Shown one piece after another: positions 12,196-24,287 of a DNA stretch of 64,000 nt. The notes under the pieces were generated by a model, which was not told the origin of the DNA, searched no databases, and was given only the letters and a program-made list of their open reading frames with translations. This DNA comes from Istiophorus platypterus (Eukaryota; Chordata; Actinopteri; Istiophoriformes; Istiophoridae), in assembly GCA_016859345.1 (NCBI GenBank), contig CM029126.1:13371527-13435526 (forward strand). Direction: 5' to 3'. Position 1 is the stretch's first letter; the number at the start of each line of letters is the position of its first letter. A program made the translations under genes and the position numbers.

Positions 12196-12439
12196 GGGCT
12201 GGGCTGTACCACTAAATTCCACTGTGATTCGATACAAAGTACTGTAATACCAGTGTTGCAACGATCAACAACGATTCTAAAGCTTTTAAAAGTGGAGAAT
12301 ATGCTATCGATGTTGGGGAGAGCAAAGTATGCTTCAGACAACGCAACCTGTAATCTTTGATAACAGCCCCCCAGCTCTTTCTCCCTGCGACACTCCCTAA
12401 ATTGACTGTCCAGTTAGTTAATCAGTAGATCCAGTCCCT

Positions 12440-12605
12440 TCCTGAGGTCACCGTGGCTGCGGTACATCTGCTCTTGACCTTTCATCAATGACCTTTCTCT
12501 TACCCAGGGGTCATTAGATGTATCCTGGTATCATTACAAACGTCCCAAGAGGTCAAACCTGGGGCCAAGGTTGCTCCTGGAGGTCAGAGGTGAAAGGTCA
12601 CTACT
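12440..12605. promoter_or_regulatory. cluster of nuclear-receptor half-sites (AGGTCA/TGACCT)
   Basis: Six exact hexamers lie within 156 bases: AGGTCA at 12445, 12550, 12581 and 12595, and TGACCT at 12475 and 12489, plus GGGTCA at 12508. Two pairs are direct repeats with the same 8-base spacer (12475/12489 and 12581/12595). AGGTCA is the recognition half-site of nuclear receptors such as RAR/RXR, COUP-TF and ROR. The surrounding sequence at 12360-12620 is complex and non-coding. This is a candidate enhancer or a decayed repeat of half-sites. Confidence 0.4.
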
Positions 12606-13090
12606 CTGTCATCACGAAAAAAAAGGGCGTAAAGCCTATTGTTGTCTACAAGTAGTGACAAGTAGAGATGGAGGGCCCTGGTCCCACAGGACCACATCAG
12701 TGGGATCAGGATTGTAGCTCAGCTTCTTCTCAGTTTGTTCATGTGTGACAGTTTTTTAAAATGCAGAATATATTACGCACTACAGCTGCACTATGTGTTG
12801 CCCTTGTTGTGTTAAATCCACTCGCTTAAGATGAATGTTAACCTTGTGGAGTTCAGTCAGATGTGGTTGCTTTTTCAGGCCATGCATGCAGGCTTTGCAG
12901 ATTCAGTCCTCAGGTTTCTTGTTTTGCACTGGCTCTCACAAACACACATATACAGTATATACCTGTGTAAATACCCATCTTTACTGTCTGGATTACCTGC
13001 TTCCACTGCCTGATGTAATTGATGACTAATCCCGTTTCTTCTTTTTTTTTTGGCGTCCCATCCATCGAACACAAAGATTTTCAAAAATGT
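12606..13090. other. non-coding DNA, nothing recognised
   Basis: No gene or repeat boundary could be supported; short overlapping frames at 12831-13084 lack any family resemblance. Confidence 0.5.
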
Positions 13091-13096
13091 TGCTCA

Positions 13097-13125
13097 AAAC
13101 TAATAATTCTGGGAATTATTAGTTT
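13097..13125. repeat. short perfect inverted repeat (hairpin)
   Basis: AAACTAATAATTC at 13097-13109 pairs perfectly with GAATTATTAGTTT at 13113-13125 around a 3-base TGG loop. It is too short for a precursor microRNA and has no flanking terminator-like tract. Confidence 0.7.
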
Positions 13126-15419
13126 GATTTTGCATTTTTATGTTGATGGAGAAATAGAGTTTTTCAAATGTGCTGATGTTTGAGTGTCATTTAATCTGAG
13201 ATGACTGATCCATGGTTCCAGCCACACATCCAAAATCTCTCTCTAGCACAGTCTGCTCTTCACGTTCACTCTATGAACAACTAAACAAAGCTTCAAAAAC
13301 TGCAGAAAGCTGCTTGCTTTCAAATGGCTTATGGTTGATGGCTCAAGTTGCCTGTACCAAAAAGAAGAAGAGTAATTTTCTGCTGTTTTTAAGATTCATT
13401 GAAGACAACAAACTTTTTTGAACAACAACAACAAAAAAACTCAACTAAAACCACTTGTGTGGATGGAAAACTTTGTGGTAGTGTTTTCAAATTGTGGACA
13501 TGGCCTCTATCACCTCCCTGCTTGTCACAATCCCAGCTTTGTTTGTTTCTCGTTTTGTTCTCATTCAGCTGTTCCCTCTTTTTCATTCTCACCTTCATTT
13601 CCTCATCCCCTTCTACCGCCTGTGATTCTGACCCCCCCTTCCCCTCCCATCTCACCCCTCCCTCTTTGTAACCTTGCAGGGTAAAGCTCCATTGACATCT
13701 GCTTCATAAGTATTCAGGACTCAGCGCCTTTGACATTAATCAGCCTACAGTACATTATCTCCCCACTCCTCTCCTATCCCCCTCTCCCCCCTTTTTGCTT
13801 CCTGCTCTTCCTCTCATCCCTATCACCCCTCTTTTCCCCTCTTTCCCCCAACCACTGTGTTCTTATCATGGTGTGATAACCAGAAGAGAAAAGGGCATTA
13901 CTGGGTATGTATGTTGCCTACCTGAATGTCTTGCTATCAAGATACATTGTCTGTCTGTTTGCCTGGCAGTTTTAAGAATAAGGCAGAAACTAATATAGCA
14001 GTCAGAAAACAGTGAGATTAGATGAGATTAAAAACAAAAATGAAACTGTAGAGAGCAAGGAAAAGAGCAGGAGTCCACACAAGCAAATATTTATCTTTAT
14101 TTTTGTTTCCATTTGACTGAACTGCGATGTCTTTGTTTGTCTTGATCTCAATTTGCCAGACATTCAGAGGGGTACAAATTAAGGGAGAAATCTGAATGAA
14201 AGAGGGGAGAAACATAGAGAATGCTGATGCTTCCACACAGGTGCACGACAAAGATTAGGAAAAATATGATATAGTCAGGTGAGTCATCCTTGACCATATT
14301 CTAACAAGTGGGCGAGTGCATGTGTGACATAAACCAAGAGAATGGTACAGGCCTGAACGCTTGACCTTTACAGAGAGGGAATACAGTGGCTCTGTTATAT
14401 AGTGCGGGTCATTCTGTTGGCATGGTTTGGGTCCACTCGTCCCCTTAGTAGGAAGAGTCACCGCAAATCAATACAAAGTTCTAACGAAGCAGCACTGCAA
14501 AAGCCGAGACAGGTTCAACTTTTTTTCCCTAGAAAATCCTGAATTATTTTCACTGAGATCTCTCTTTGTGCCAATACAGTGGCCTCATTAAAATACATAA
14601 GAGGGCTGCGCAGTGCTAGTGTCACTTTGAAAACAGGCGTGCGGTGGTTTTAATCCAGTGCACAATGGCAAGTAGTTTGTGTGAGGTAGAGCACAAAGTG
14701 AAGAGCAGCAAATAGCTGACTAGGATGCTAAGAACTACATAAGGATGCAGATAATCACAACATGGTATACTTGTCCTCGCTGATATAGTAGCTGCTCGAG
14801 AAAGCCAGAAAGCTCTTTCCATTGGAAATATTGGCCTTGATCTGTGTGACGGTGAACTTGTTTCTTGTTTTAAAGACTTGTTTCACTGTTCTATATTAGC
14901 ATGTAACCTAACTCAAGCATTTATTTGTAATAGTAGGGGAGACTCTCAGCAATGGAGAACAGAATTGAGAGTGAAAAGAGACAATAAACCATCCATCCTC
15001 TCACACAAGGTTTGTCTGAACTTCAATTTCCAGAGATATTTAAATGCTAGGGAAACTCTGAATGTTATACAACACGACATCAAGGGCCATTGTGTCTATA
15101 ACGGCTTTTGACCCCCTCTGTTCAGCAAAATATGGCTAATACCAACATATACACATTATAGTTTGTACTATGATACTGTAGTTTGCTTTAGACTGAAGGG
15201 AGACGGTCCAGACAACAATTGTGGTGTGTACATATCATCACAAAAGTAGCTGATAGAGCAATGATCCAAGAATGACTAGATTATGGGACTAGATGAGGAC
15301 AAGCTGAGGTGTATAGCTGTCACACAGCGCTCAGATCAGCTTGGAGGTGTGATGTATGCCTCTGCTTCTAGCTAACAAGGGATTAGAGAGCTCCACATAA
15401 TCCTGAATGGGCGGGCTGG
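13126..15419. other. non-coding DNA with a long pyrimidine-rich stretch
   Basis: From about 13530 to 13860 the + strand is dominated by CT-rich runs interrupted by a short unique segment; the 88-90 codon frames there are products of this bias. The rest (13870-15420) has no recognisable coding or RNA feature. Confidence 0.5.
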
Positions 15420-15575
15420 CTCAGGACTCTCACTGTTACTGCATTAGCATTAAGCATTAATAGTGCTCTAGCATTAGTGTTAGCAGCTAATAGTGTCCCA
15501 GAATACATTAACAGCTAATAATGCGATGCTGTAAGATTAGCATTAAGTTATAATAATGCCATAGCATGCATTATG
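15420..15575. promoter_or_regulatory. cluster of GCATTA / CAGCTAATA motifs
   Basis: GCATTA occurs at 15441, 15447, 15454, 15471, 15540 and 15568, and CAGCTAATA at 15484-15492 and 15512-15520. The irregular spacing does not fit a simple microsatellite. It may be a degenerate minisatellite or a homotypic cluster of TAAT-type homeodomain sites. Confidence 0.35.
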
Positions 15576-15661
15576 AGGGTGTGTGTTGGTGTGTTAGGGG
15601 ACAGGATGTGTGTGCCTGTGTGAGGACAATTAACAGAAGCATATGTAAGGCCTGTGACTGT

Positions 15662-15699
<38 letters not shown>

Positions 15700-15792
15700 C
15701 CTATGTGTTGCTGAATGTTGCAGTGGTGTGTGTGTAAAAGCATGCATTAGCAGATGATAGAAAATATACAGTGTGAGAGAGAGAGAGAGAGA
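15576..15792. repeat. TG and GA microsatellites
   Basis: (TG)n at about 15665-15693 and (GA)n at about 15775-15792, with TG-rich flanking sequence. Confidence 0.85.
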
Positions 15793-17261
15793 TAATAGAA
15801 GGTTACTGGAGACACTGAAGGAAAGAGGATGGAGGCTCTACCAGGTGAGGGGTTTAACAGAGTGTGTAGCAGCATGCATTAGTTACAGCAGGCACCAATG
15901 CAGCAATCACACACACACACACAAACACAAGGTCATCTCGCAAAGGATATGTCATTTTCTCGCATGCCACTGGAAGGTCAATTAAAAAGCAGAATAAAAT
16001 CTGCAAAATTGCGGGCATTAACACAGTAGCCTCATAGAAAGACAATATTTGTCAGCACGTTCAAGAACTGTTATAAATGAACATTACAAAAAAGATTTAT
16101 ATGATTGTTTTGTGATCTGCCGCCACTATGATTTGGGTTAAAAGCAGGGCTTGAATCGAGCTAGTCCATACAACTTGTCAACCGACCACTTCTTAAGTCA
16201 GAATTGGTTGTAGTTTTTCAGTAACAGTGCACAGTTTCAGACAGTTCTTCCTCGAAAGCCTTTTATGAAGTTGCCCTTGTTTGTACATATGATAGGTGAT
16301 GATCGACAGTGAAAAATAACTGTATGAAGGGTGAAAAAAGAAAGCTTGAGAGTGTTGGCTCACCTTTCTAAATGTCTGGGAGTGACTGCATGCAATTAGG
16401 TTAGACTGGACACACTTTGCCACTTCCACTGCTTTAGCATCTGTGTTTTGTGCCAAGGTATAGAAATACAGACCAATGGATAAAGCAGGTAAAGTCTGAG
16501 GATAATGAACTCTTGACCTGTCAATAGGGGAGAAGAGGGGCTGGAGTACAGACAATAAAAAGGAGGAGGAAGAAACAGAGAAAAGAAGAAAATAATAAGA
16601 ATAAAAACTGAGAGAGAGAAATAGACCTAGAGGAGCAACACAGACAAAAATGCAGAAGAGTGGGGGGCAAACATCTCACAGAAAGAGGTATAATCATGCA
16701 GCAATTCAGTGAAGCCATTATCGGGCTGCAGGTTGTTTGGTTCTTTACAAAATAACAGCAGGGGTTTAGAGGAGCTTCTAAACCACCCACAGATATGAAC
16801 CAAGAAAGATCCTGCCAGCTATATATCAGCTCGTACTATCTTTAGCTGCTATTTTTTAAGTGGCATACCACTCAATCTCAGATTTTTTTCCCAGTGATTC
16901 AGGGAAGCAGAATCAGGATTTATGAGTTTGCAGATTAAACTATATATTCCTGAGGAGGTGTTGAGCTGCTAAAGAGGTGGGCTTGATGCTAAAGCCTTAT
17001 ATTCATTAATGATTAAAGGAGAAACAGGCAGACAGAGACAAAGAGAAAGAGACAGCAAGAGACTGGTACATTTTTGGTATCAGATGTTCATAGATAACAT
17101 ATGTTAATTGCCTCTGTTAATGAAGCCATAGATTAGCGTGTTAGAAGACACAGGAAGGCTTACAGCTGAGACAAAGGGCAGTAGTGTGTTTGAGTGTGTT
17201 TCACAGTCACCTCCCAAGGTGCTTGGAATTACAGTGCTATTAGAAGTGCATGTAAGTATAT
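15793..17261. other. non-coding DNA, nothing recognised
   Basis: Contains a short (CA)n near 15908-15922 and a purine-rich tract at about 16555-16640. The 120- and 89-codon minus frames at 16193-16790 show no domain and the latter reads through the purine tract. Confidence 0.5.
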
Positions 17262-17291
17262 GTAGGTGTGTGTGTGTGTGTGAGAGAGAGT

Positions 17292-17341
<50 letters not shown>
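17262..17341. repeat. (TG)n microsatellite with GAGAG interruption
   Basis: About 80 bases of TG units, interrupted by GAGAGAG and single T substitutions. Confidence 0.95.
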
Positions 17342-17343
<2 letters not shown>

Positions 17344-17560
17344 CAAGAATCCAGAGTAATTGCCCTGTCTATCCATATCTGCCCACATCACCATGTGGGA
17401 CCCCGGCTGCGGTGGCTGCCACTGCTTTCGAAATGGCCGTCTAAATGGCTGGAGGGAGTTGTAAAATACCCTATTGTCTCGATGGTCACACAGCTCGGCC
17501 TTAAGGGACCCATTTACTCACTCACTCCAACAAATAGAGGCCACAGAAATTCTTTCTTTG
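17342..17560. promoter_or_regulatory. candidate conserved non-coding stretch
   Basis: Complex, moderately GC-rich, non-repetitive sequence (for example GGCTGCGGTGGCTGCCACTG and ATGGCCGTCTAAATGGCTGG) directly after the TG microsatellite. It has no sustained coding potential of known family. It looks like constrained sequence, but one genome cannot show this. Confidence 0.2.
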
Positions 17561-18195
17561 TGCAGATTTGTTGGATTTTCAGAGAAATGCATTGTGGATA
17601 GTTGTAGTTGAAGTTTTTCGAGCGGCTTGATTAGAGTTCCCATTTTGCACAGTAGACCTTTCGTGTAATCCCCAGAAATCCTAAATGTCTTGGTCTGCTG
17701 AACAGGAAGTGTACAATTTGATTGCACATGCCTTGTTATAGGGAGATCTTGGCATTTTAAGATGGTCGCTTTCATTCACACGGCACAGTGAGGGTAAAAG
17801 TTTTCACATTTGAAGCTCATTTATCCCTAAATCTTCTCTGTTGCTAATCCAAGAAAAAATATGCTTATACATCCATCGGTAGGATGTGACATCATAAAAA
17901 ATGGAATTTCCTGGCATTCTTTATAACCTATAAATGATTAGTTAAGAAAAAAACATTTTTGATGGGCTTAATATATGATAAACATACAACAACTACAAAT
18001 AGTGCAGTTGCTTTCCTCAGCTACTAAAGCATTTTTAGGAACCTTAACTCACAATGAGCTAAGTTAGGGTCAATAAAGGTCAAATGTAAAGGTCTTTTCC
18101 AAAGAAATTATGAAATGAGCCCCTTTATTGTAAGAAATCTTAATGATATCTTTCATTTTTGGATGCATGATTCTCACTTTTAAAGGTAAATTTTA
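17561..18195. other. non-coding DNA, nothing recognised
   Basis: AT-rich; no gene, RNA or repeat boundary supported. Confidence 0.5.
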
Positions 18196-18452
18196 ACATT
18201 TTGGAAAGTAGGCTTATCTACTTGCTCTCCATCATAACACTTCCATGTCTGTGCGGTAAAGCTGGAGCTGGAGCCAGGAGGAAATTAGCCTTGCTTAGCA
18301 TAAACACTGGCAGCATTGGTAAACAAATAGCCTGAATCTGTTCAAAGATTAAGAAACAAAATAAAAAACAAAACAAAGAACACCACCAATGAGTGGTATG
18401 AATCTTCTTATCTATCTCTTGAAAGAAAAGCAAACAAGTGTATTTCCCAAAA
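18196..18452. mobile_element. short inverted-repeat element (MITE-like), percomorph type
   Basis: The left end at about 18199-18225 (CATTTTGGAAAGTAGGCTTA) and the reverse complement of the right end at about 18424-18450 (TTTTGGGAAATACACTTG) align as imperfect terminal inverted repeats. The interior has CTTAGCATAAACACTGGCAG and GAGCCAGGAGGAAATTAGCC, which I recognise as a very common percomorph interspersed repeat. A second, rearranged copy lies at 28345-28740. No open reading frame, so non-autonomous. Confidence 0.6.
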
Positions 18453-18685
18453 GGATGAACTGTTTGTTTAAAATACTGTGAAACCTTTCTTTCTCGTTAA
18501 CCGACGAAGATATAGTCAGAGTCTCTTTTCACTGTCTTTTTCTCTACCTCAGTCGTCTTTCTCATCTTCTTCCTTTATAGCTGTCTTTACATTTTGTTAT
18601 TTTCTTTTTTCTCTTTCTTTCCACCAATTGGCCTGGAGACATAATAAGCCAGTATCACAAAGCACCGCCAAACACATACATACAA

Positions 18686-18693
<8 letters not shown>

Positions 18694-18740
<47 letters not shown>
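18694..18740. repeat. (CA)n microsatellite
   Basis: About 23 CA units preceded by imperfect ACATA units. Confidence 0.95.
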
Positions 18741-18744
<4 letters not shown>

Positions 18745-18993
18745 AATGCAAAGACTTTTTATGTTTATAAGTAAATACTTGTTGTGACTCTCAGAGTATG
18801 TATGTGTGTGTCTATTACTTGCCTATGAGCATTTGTATGTATGTATTTGCCTATACTGTGGATCATTATGCATTTTGCTGAACTTCCCTGCACACACCCT
18901 CTGTCAGCAGTAATTAATCAAATCCTGTCACCAATCTGTAATAATTTACATCTCCACTACTTACTATATGTCTGTCTAGCAGTTTGAATGTTT

Positions 18994-19030
<37 letters not shown>

Positions 19031-19384
19031 TGTGTATTTGTGTTTGTGGGAGTCACCTACACCATCTGGAGTATAGGAGAGTGTGCACGAGCATGTTGCA
19101 ACACAGAGGGGGTCCTCTGAAAACACACAGACACATTCTAACATCCCCCTTAAGCTGCAACACACACACCCACCATCACAGATACACACTCACACACACA
19201 CACGGATTTATTTGTTCATTACCAACCGTAATCACAGGCTACATCTCACACCTGTGTTCTCATCTCTGTTACATGCCTGGAGGTGTGTGTCCATGTATGT
19301 GTAACTGTATTTCAATGTAGGGAGTGCCACTGAGAAAGGAACACCTCCTTTCAAAATCACAAACACTCTCACTTTGGAGTTTCA
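18741..19384. repeat. TG- and CA-rich low-complexity DNA
   Basis: Contains (TG)n at about 18993-19042 and short (CA)n runs at about 19158-19203 with unremarkable sequence between. The 110-codon plus frame is repeat read-through. Confidence 0.7.
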
Positions 19385-19503
19385 TTTTTTTTTTGTCCTT
19401 TATGCAAGAGGGACAGATATTAAAGGTAAAACAAAGGTCTCAAACCAGGGGAATCATGATTACATGGTAGGTACCTGAGACCACTAGACCATGGAGACAC
19501 CTA
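19385..19503 (-). repeat. tRNA-derived SINE remnant, minus strand
   Basis: On the minus strand the A-box-like TGGTCTAGTGG lies at 19491-19481 and a B-box-like TCATGATTCCCCTGG at 19460-19446, followed by GACCTTTGTT, a CTGTCCCTCTTGCATAAAGG body and a poly(A)-like tail seen as T9 at 19386-19394. The order A-box, B-box, body, A-tail is that of a tRNA-derived SINE. It is decayed and relates to 12143-12195. Confidence 0.55.
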
Positions 19504-19977
19504 TGAAAAACCTATTTTCATGGTATTTTTATACTGATATACTAATATAGTAAGGATTTAATTTTGGCTTTCCTAGGCTGTAGAAATGTTTTGGTTTTTT
19601 TAAATCTTTTTTCTTGCTTTATGATTTTTTTCTTAAAACATGTGCTTGTATATGTGACTATTTTAAAACGCCAACTAAGATGTGAATATTAAAATTGCTA
19701 CATTGCTGTGTTTAACTTTTAAAATATTTTTGTTTAGATCTTGTAAGCACACAGAGAAGGCTCGGGATTCATGTCTCCTGCTTCTGGCCTGGCTGGGTGG
19801 AAATGTAACTTTTGATTTGTTAAGTTCTAATATCTAAAATAGGGTGTTTGTCTATACCTTTCAAAACAACCAGCACTTTCCACTCTGGCGCCCTGATGGA
19901 GAGGACGTCATGGATTGTCTGTGCCTTCCAAGGGCATCCATTATTTTCTGATCTGCAGCTTCTGTCAACAAATTTTC
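19504..19977. other. non-coding DNA, nothing recognised
   Basis: AT-rich sequence with no supported features. Confidence 0.5.
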
Positions 19978-20135
19978 CATTGGTTTAGACAACTAAAACT
20001 ACAGTTAGGGTAAAGGGAAGACAACTAACTGTGCAAGGTTAAAAGAAACCAGTATGACTGTTGGTGGGAGTAGGGATCAGTACCGCGATCTCCTTGGTCA
20101 GAGTCAGACACACTGGGTGTCACAACTATCCATCC
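19978..20135. repeat. interspersed repeat copy, percomorph type
   Basis: The run CATTGGTTTAGACAACTAAA, AGTTAGGGTAAAGG, AAACCAGTATGACTGTTGGT, GATCTCCTTGGTCAGAGTCA and GGTGTCACAACTATCCA follows, from memory, the order of motifs in an abundant percomorph repeat. Boundaries and class are uncertain. Confidence 0.4.
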
Positions 20136-22740
20136 ATTTAGATATAAAGCACACAAATAAATCTATCAGCATAAGTTAATTCAAGCCAACTTGAATCAAT
20201 GTTATTTTTATAGCCCAAAATCATAACTTATAATTTTGTCTCAAAGTGCATCAAACTCTGTTCATCAAACAACACCCTCGTTCCATAGACAGTTCTAGTC
20301 CATAGACAAATCACAGTGCTCACAGTGATCTGAGGTCCTGAAAGAGATGCACTGTGCCTTTAATTTAGTGAAGTCTCAAGGCAAGAGACGTCTTAGCTTA
20401 TAGAAGTAGGCAGTCTGAGGCAGCATACACACTCGAGGACAATAACCTTGATCACGGAAGCACTTCAGAACTCATCACTGCTTGAAAGTGTGATTTATGT
20501 TTGAAAGAACATTTTTCAGGAGGCACAGAAAAAACACATGAGGATGCACAAGCGCAGCCTAGAGGCAGGGGTTCCCTTGTACACTTTTCTCTGATAATAC
20601 ACTCAGTGATGACATTACTATAATCCAGAGACTTGTTCAGGAGTGGTTTCTAAAAGAAAAGGGCTGCAGCTGGGATGTTTCTTCTTGAAATCAATACAGC
20701 ATGGGAAATAACCTCCCAAGACTAGAGGCCAGGCACATGCAGGAGGCCAGACAAGTAGACATCCACATTCACAGTATAAATATGGTCAGAGAGGACATAG
20801 AAAGACTAGATTGTGCATTGATAGAGTTTTTAAAGGACGCATATATATTAAATGACTCTTGGTAGCTTTTTACTCATTTAAATGAATAAGAAACATAAAG
20901 TAACATATGGAGTCAGTTCTTATACACTGCTGTGTGTTTATGCGAATGTGTGAGCGTGCATTGTTCCTCCACACATATACACACACACACACAGTTTGAG
21001 TGTGTTTTTGTGTGTGGATCTGTACATATGCTCATGTGTGAATGTGCCATTTTCCACACTATTGTTTACATGTTAATCCCACCATTCCTATTCACCAGTC
21101 CTCCTTTTAGCTCCACATGGGCTGAGAGTGTGTGCTTGTGTGTGGTTCAGAGCAGACAGTCTATGTATATCTTGCCTTTGTGCTCGACCCCCTGTAGTCT
21201 GTCAATTAAATCAGTGATCCTTCTGAAGCAGTCCACTCATTTAAATACAGTGAAACCGATGTTAAAGGAATCATAAACCAGCGAGTCCTTCATATGTTTT
21301 TCAATAGTGTTAAGCATCAAAAGGCAATATATCATATTCTAAATCACTGATGTGTTTTTTTTAAACAAAGTTTCCTTCCTATGACTTCCAATTTGTCTAG
21401 TTAATTTATTATCAGTGCAAGTGGTGTAAAGATAGAGCTTTGCAAGCCTTATAATACAGTTTTTCTGCCAGCATTGTCATATCTGGCACTGTGTAAATGT
21501 TACTGATTACTTTAAACAAAACGGTTTGTTTTTTATTTGCACAATGGTTTGAATGTTGGTTTCTCTTTTACTGTGATTTTAATTTGCGGATTGTTTATTT
21601 TTTCAAAACATCTGAAAAAAAAAACCTTTGGTCACAGTACTTTAGGTGATATGACAAAACTGCTATGACCACAAGTCTTTCTTAATTTGAATACTAATTT
21701 ACTTTTACTTATTTTCTTATAACATTTGTGACATATACGACACATTTCATGGCCAAAGTGAAATTCCAAATCAAAACACATTTTAGAACGAATGACAGTT
21801 TTCTTGCCTAATAGCCAAATGCAAAATGTAGAAAGCAGAATGCATCAGATGTTACAAGCTAACCCAAAGACTTTAAGTTTTGAAAATGGTTAAACATAAA
21901 TACACATGAAAATTTTGAAATATACAATGCAAAAAGTATTTGCAGATTATGTATGACCTGATTGACAAGTTAGGGGCAAAATAATACCATATGTCATCTA
22001 GCCATTGCATATCCCACTAATAAAAGATTATTTATCTCAACAAGCCCTCAGTTAGCCCTAAGTTCACTCACTCATGGACTGCAGGTGGACAGTGTTTTCC
22101 CAGTCATCATGCATATATGGACAGTACTTGTCTTAATGTATACATGACGCACATGAATTGAGGTTTCTTGTGGCGTCAGCATCTTGGGTAATCTTGTCCT
22201 TATATTCAAATTGAGTTCAAATAAATTTCACGGGTACACTGCAGTGAGTGAAAAGGACGGCCAAAGCAACAAACCAAGCCAGAAGTGGAGACAAAGCAAG
22301 CAGGACAAGATGTGGGATTCCATGCTCGGTGGAAGCAGAAAAATCAGATTTAAGTGGCCTTGGTTTTGGTCAAATCACTACATGTAATTTAACAACCTGT
22401 AACATACAAAATGTTTTGTGTTTTATGTCCTTCAAAAATTATTGAAAAATGTGGCTCCATGTAAGTGACTGGTGAAATTTAGGGATCTGTGAGATGCTCT
22501 AAGATGGACCTGCCATCTGGACTGGAGAGAGTAAGGCTGATATAAAAAGATAGAATAAAAAATATCCCCTGCTTTTTCATCCGGTTTAGAGCTGTAACTC
22601 AGTGTAGGTCCATGCCTGAAGATGACTGACTAAATTTTTCTTTCTCCCCATCAACTTAACGTCAGCACAATGAAACTTTTATGGAGCTGACAAAGAAAGT
22701 CTGACTGTGTTGTGCATAAACTGTTGAACTTTTTTTCACT
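20136..22740. other. non-coding DNA, no gene recognised
   Basis: Includes a TG/CA-rich patch at about 20930-21140 that yields a 114-codon accidental frame. No domains, RNAs or repeat ends could be supported. Confidence 0.5.
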
Positions 22741-22945
22741 GTAACCATAACCTTTCCCTAATCTTACCTGAGTGTTTTAGATGCCTAACCCTAAACAAAC
22801 CTTAACCAGAGCCTTTTTTCATAAACACAGTGTTTATCTAACCATAACCACAACATTGCTAGGTGCAGCCATTGTAGAAAGTGGTAAATTTGAAAACTTG
22901 AGAACAACCCCCCCCCCCAAAAAAAAAAAAAAAAAAAAAACAAGA
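22741..22945. repeat. degenerate CCTAA-type repeat followed by C-run and A-run
   Basis: The + strand shows AACCATAACCTTTCCCTAAT, GCCTAACCCTAAAC and AACCATAACC in imperfect series (22741-22850), then a run of C followed by about 21 A (22908-22940). It resembles an interspersed repeat containing telomere-like hexamers rather than a true interstitial telomere, since exact CCCTAA units are not tandem. Confidence 0.4.
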
Positions 22946-23329
22946 CCCAACAACATGTTATTGAATTTGAACTGAGGTTTGCAGAATCCCTGATAATGAC
23001 ATGTTGGTCTGGTGATGGAGCCGGTGCTTAATTATACATGTATCTTTCCATGTACAAAGCATTTTTATTATTGCAGTGAGCAATAATAAAAATCAAGATA
23101 AACAACTATTCCCAACAATTTCAAGCATCTCAGCCAGATATTAGCTAAAGGATTTCACCCCCAATTTCTAGATTTTTATAATGAATCAGGCTTAAAAATG
23201 AAGACTTTAAGCACTGTAATGAAAATACTATTTCAACTTTTCTCTGTCACGAGTTGACATTTGCCTCTCATCATTACTCGATATCATACAAATAAAAAGA
23301 CCGAAATATTTGTATTTCAAGGATCTGTT
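22946..23329. other. non-coding DNA, nothing recognised
   Basis: AT-rich; a short local inverted pair TTTTTATTATTGC / GCAATAATAAAAA at about 23064-23092 is the only structure noticed. Confidence 0.5.
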
Positions 23330-23500
23330 AATTGAAAAGCTCCCACATCCTAATCGTACTCTTAATTAGAGCGTTAATGAAGGCAGGTGCACTGGAAAGG
23401 TCATCTAATTACTGTATATTAGACAAGGATAGAATCGGTAGATGAAAATTCCCTATGTTGCCTGATACAGTCTTCTAATCAGAGTGATCCAAATGGAAGC
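23330..23500. promoter_or_regulatory. candidate conserved non-coding element with homeodomain motifs and an E-box
   Basis: CTTAATTAGAG at about 23361, GTTAATGA at about 23373, CAGGTG at about 23385, CTAATTAC at 23405 and AATTAGAG-type sequence within about 90 bases of complex non-repetitive DNA. Typical enhancer texture; conservation untested. Confidence 0.3.
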
Positions 23501-24233
23501 CATTTCTAGCAAAATTCAAAGTCAGAATTATTTCCAAATGTTCTATTCTTTGCTAATATTCTCTTCTCTAGAAGTTACATGTGCAACAAGAAACGAGCAA
23601 TGAACTAGTCAAAAATTATACTGAAGGTGTTCAGTACTCTGAACTACAAATATGTATTGTCCATGATATTCAATCTGTTGAAGTTTTGCTGAAAGTAAAT
23701 GTAAGAGAGTGGGCATTCACACTTCAAGTGTCTGAAAAACAGTTTTTTTTTTTCATTTACAATGTCTGTTGCAACAGTAGCTTATTGTTTGACTTTCTGT
23801 TAAATAGATAACAACTCTTCCAAAACACTAATCCACATAATTTTTTTTGCATTTCATCAAAGCTTGCTAACATATTAACTGATTCAGTGCCAAATGTGCC
23901 ATGTAGCTGCTGTCTTTTCTTGGGGCATTTATTGAGATCAAAAACTTAATGTAAATAAGAACCAGTTTTTAAGTCCGTCAGTAACAACAAATATTATTGT
24001 TAATTCGTGACATCAATTTTTTCTGTTGTATTGTTTCAGTACTATAAAATTAAGTGTACAGAGTGTAAAAATGAACGTGATATAGATAAAGGAGAAGAAT
24101 ATGTTTTACAGCTGCTTAGAAAGGAGAGGGGAGAGAAAAATCAAAGAGTATTAGCATAGCTGCTCTTTGTCTCCAGTCTGTCTCTTTACCCTCTGTTTCT
24201 AATGAGTAACCAATGGTCTGTCAGAGAGAGATA

Positions 24234-24287
<54 letters not shown>

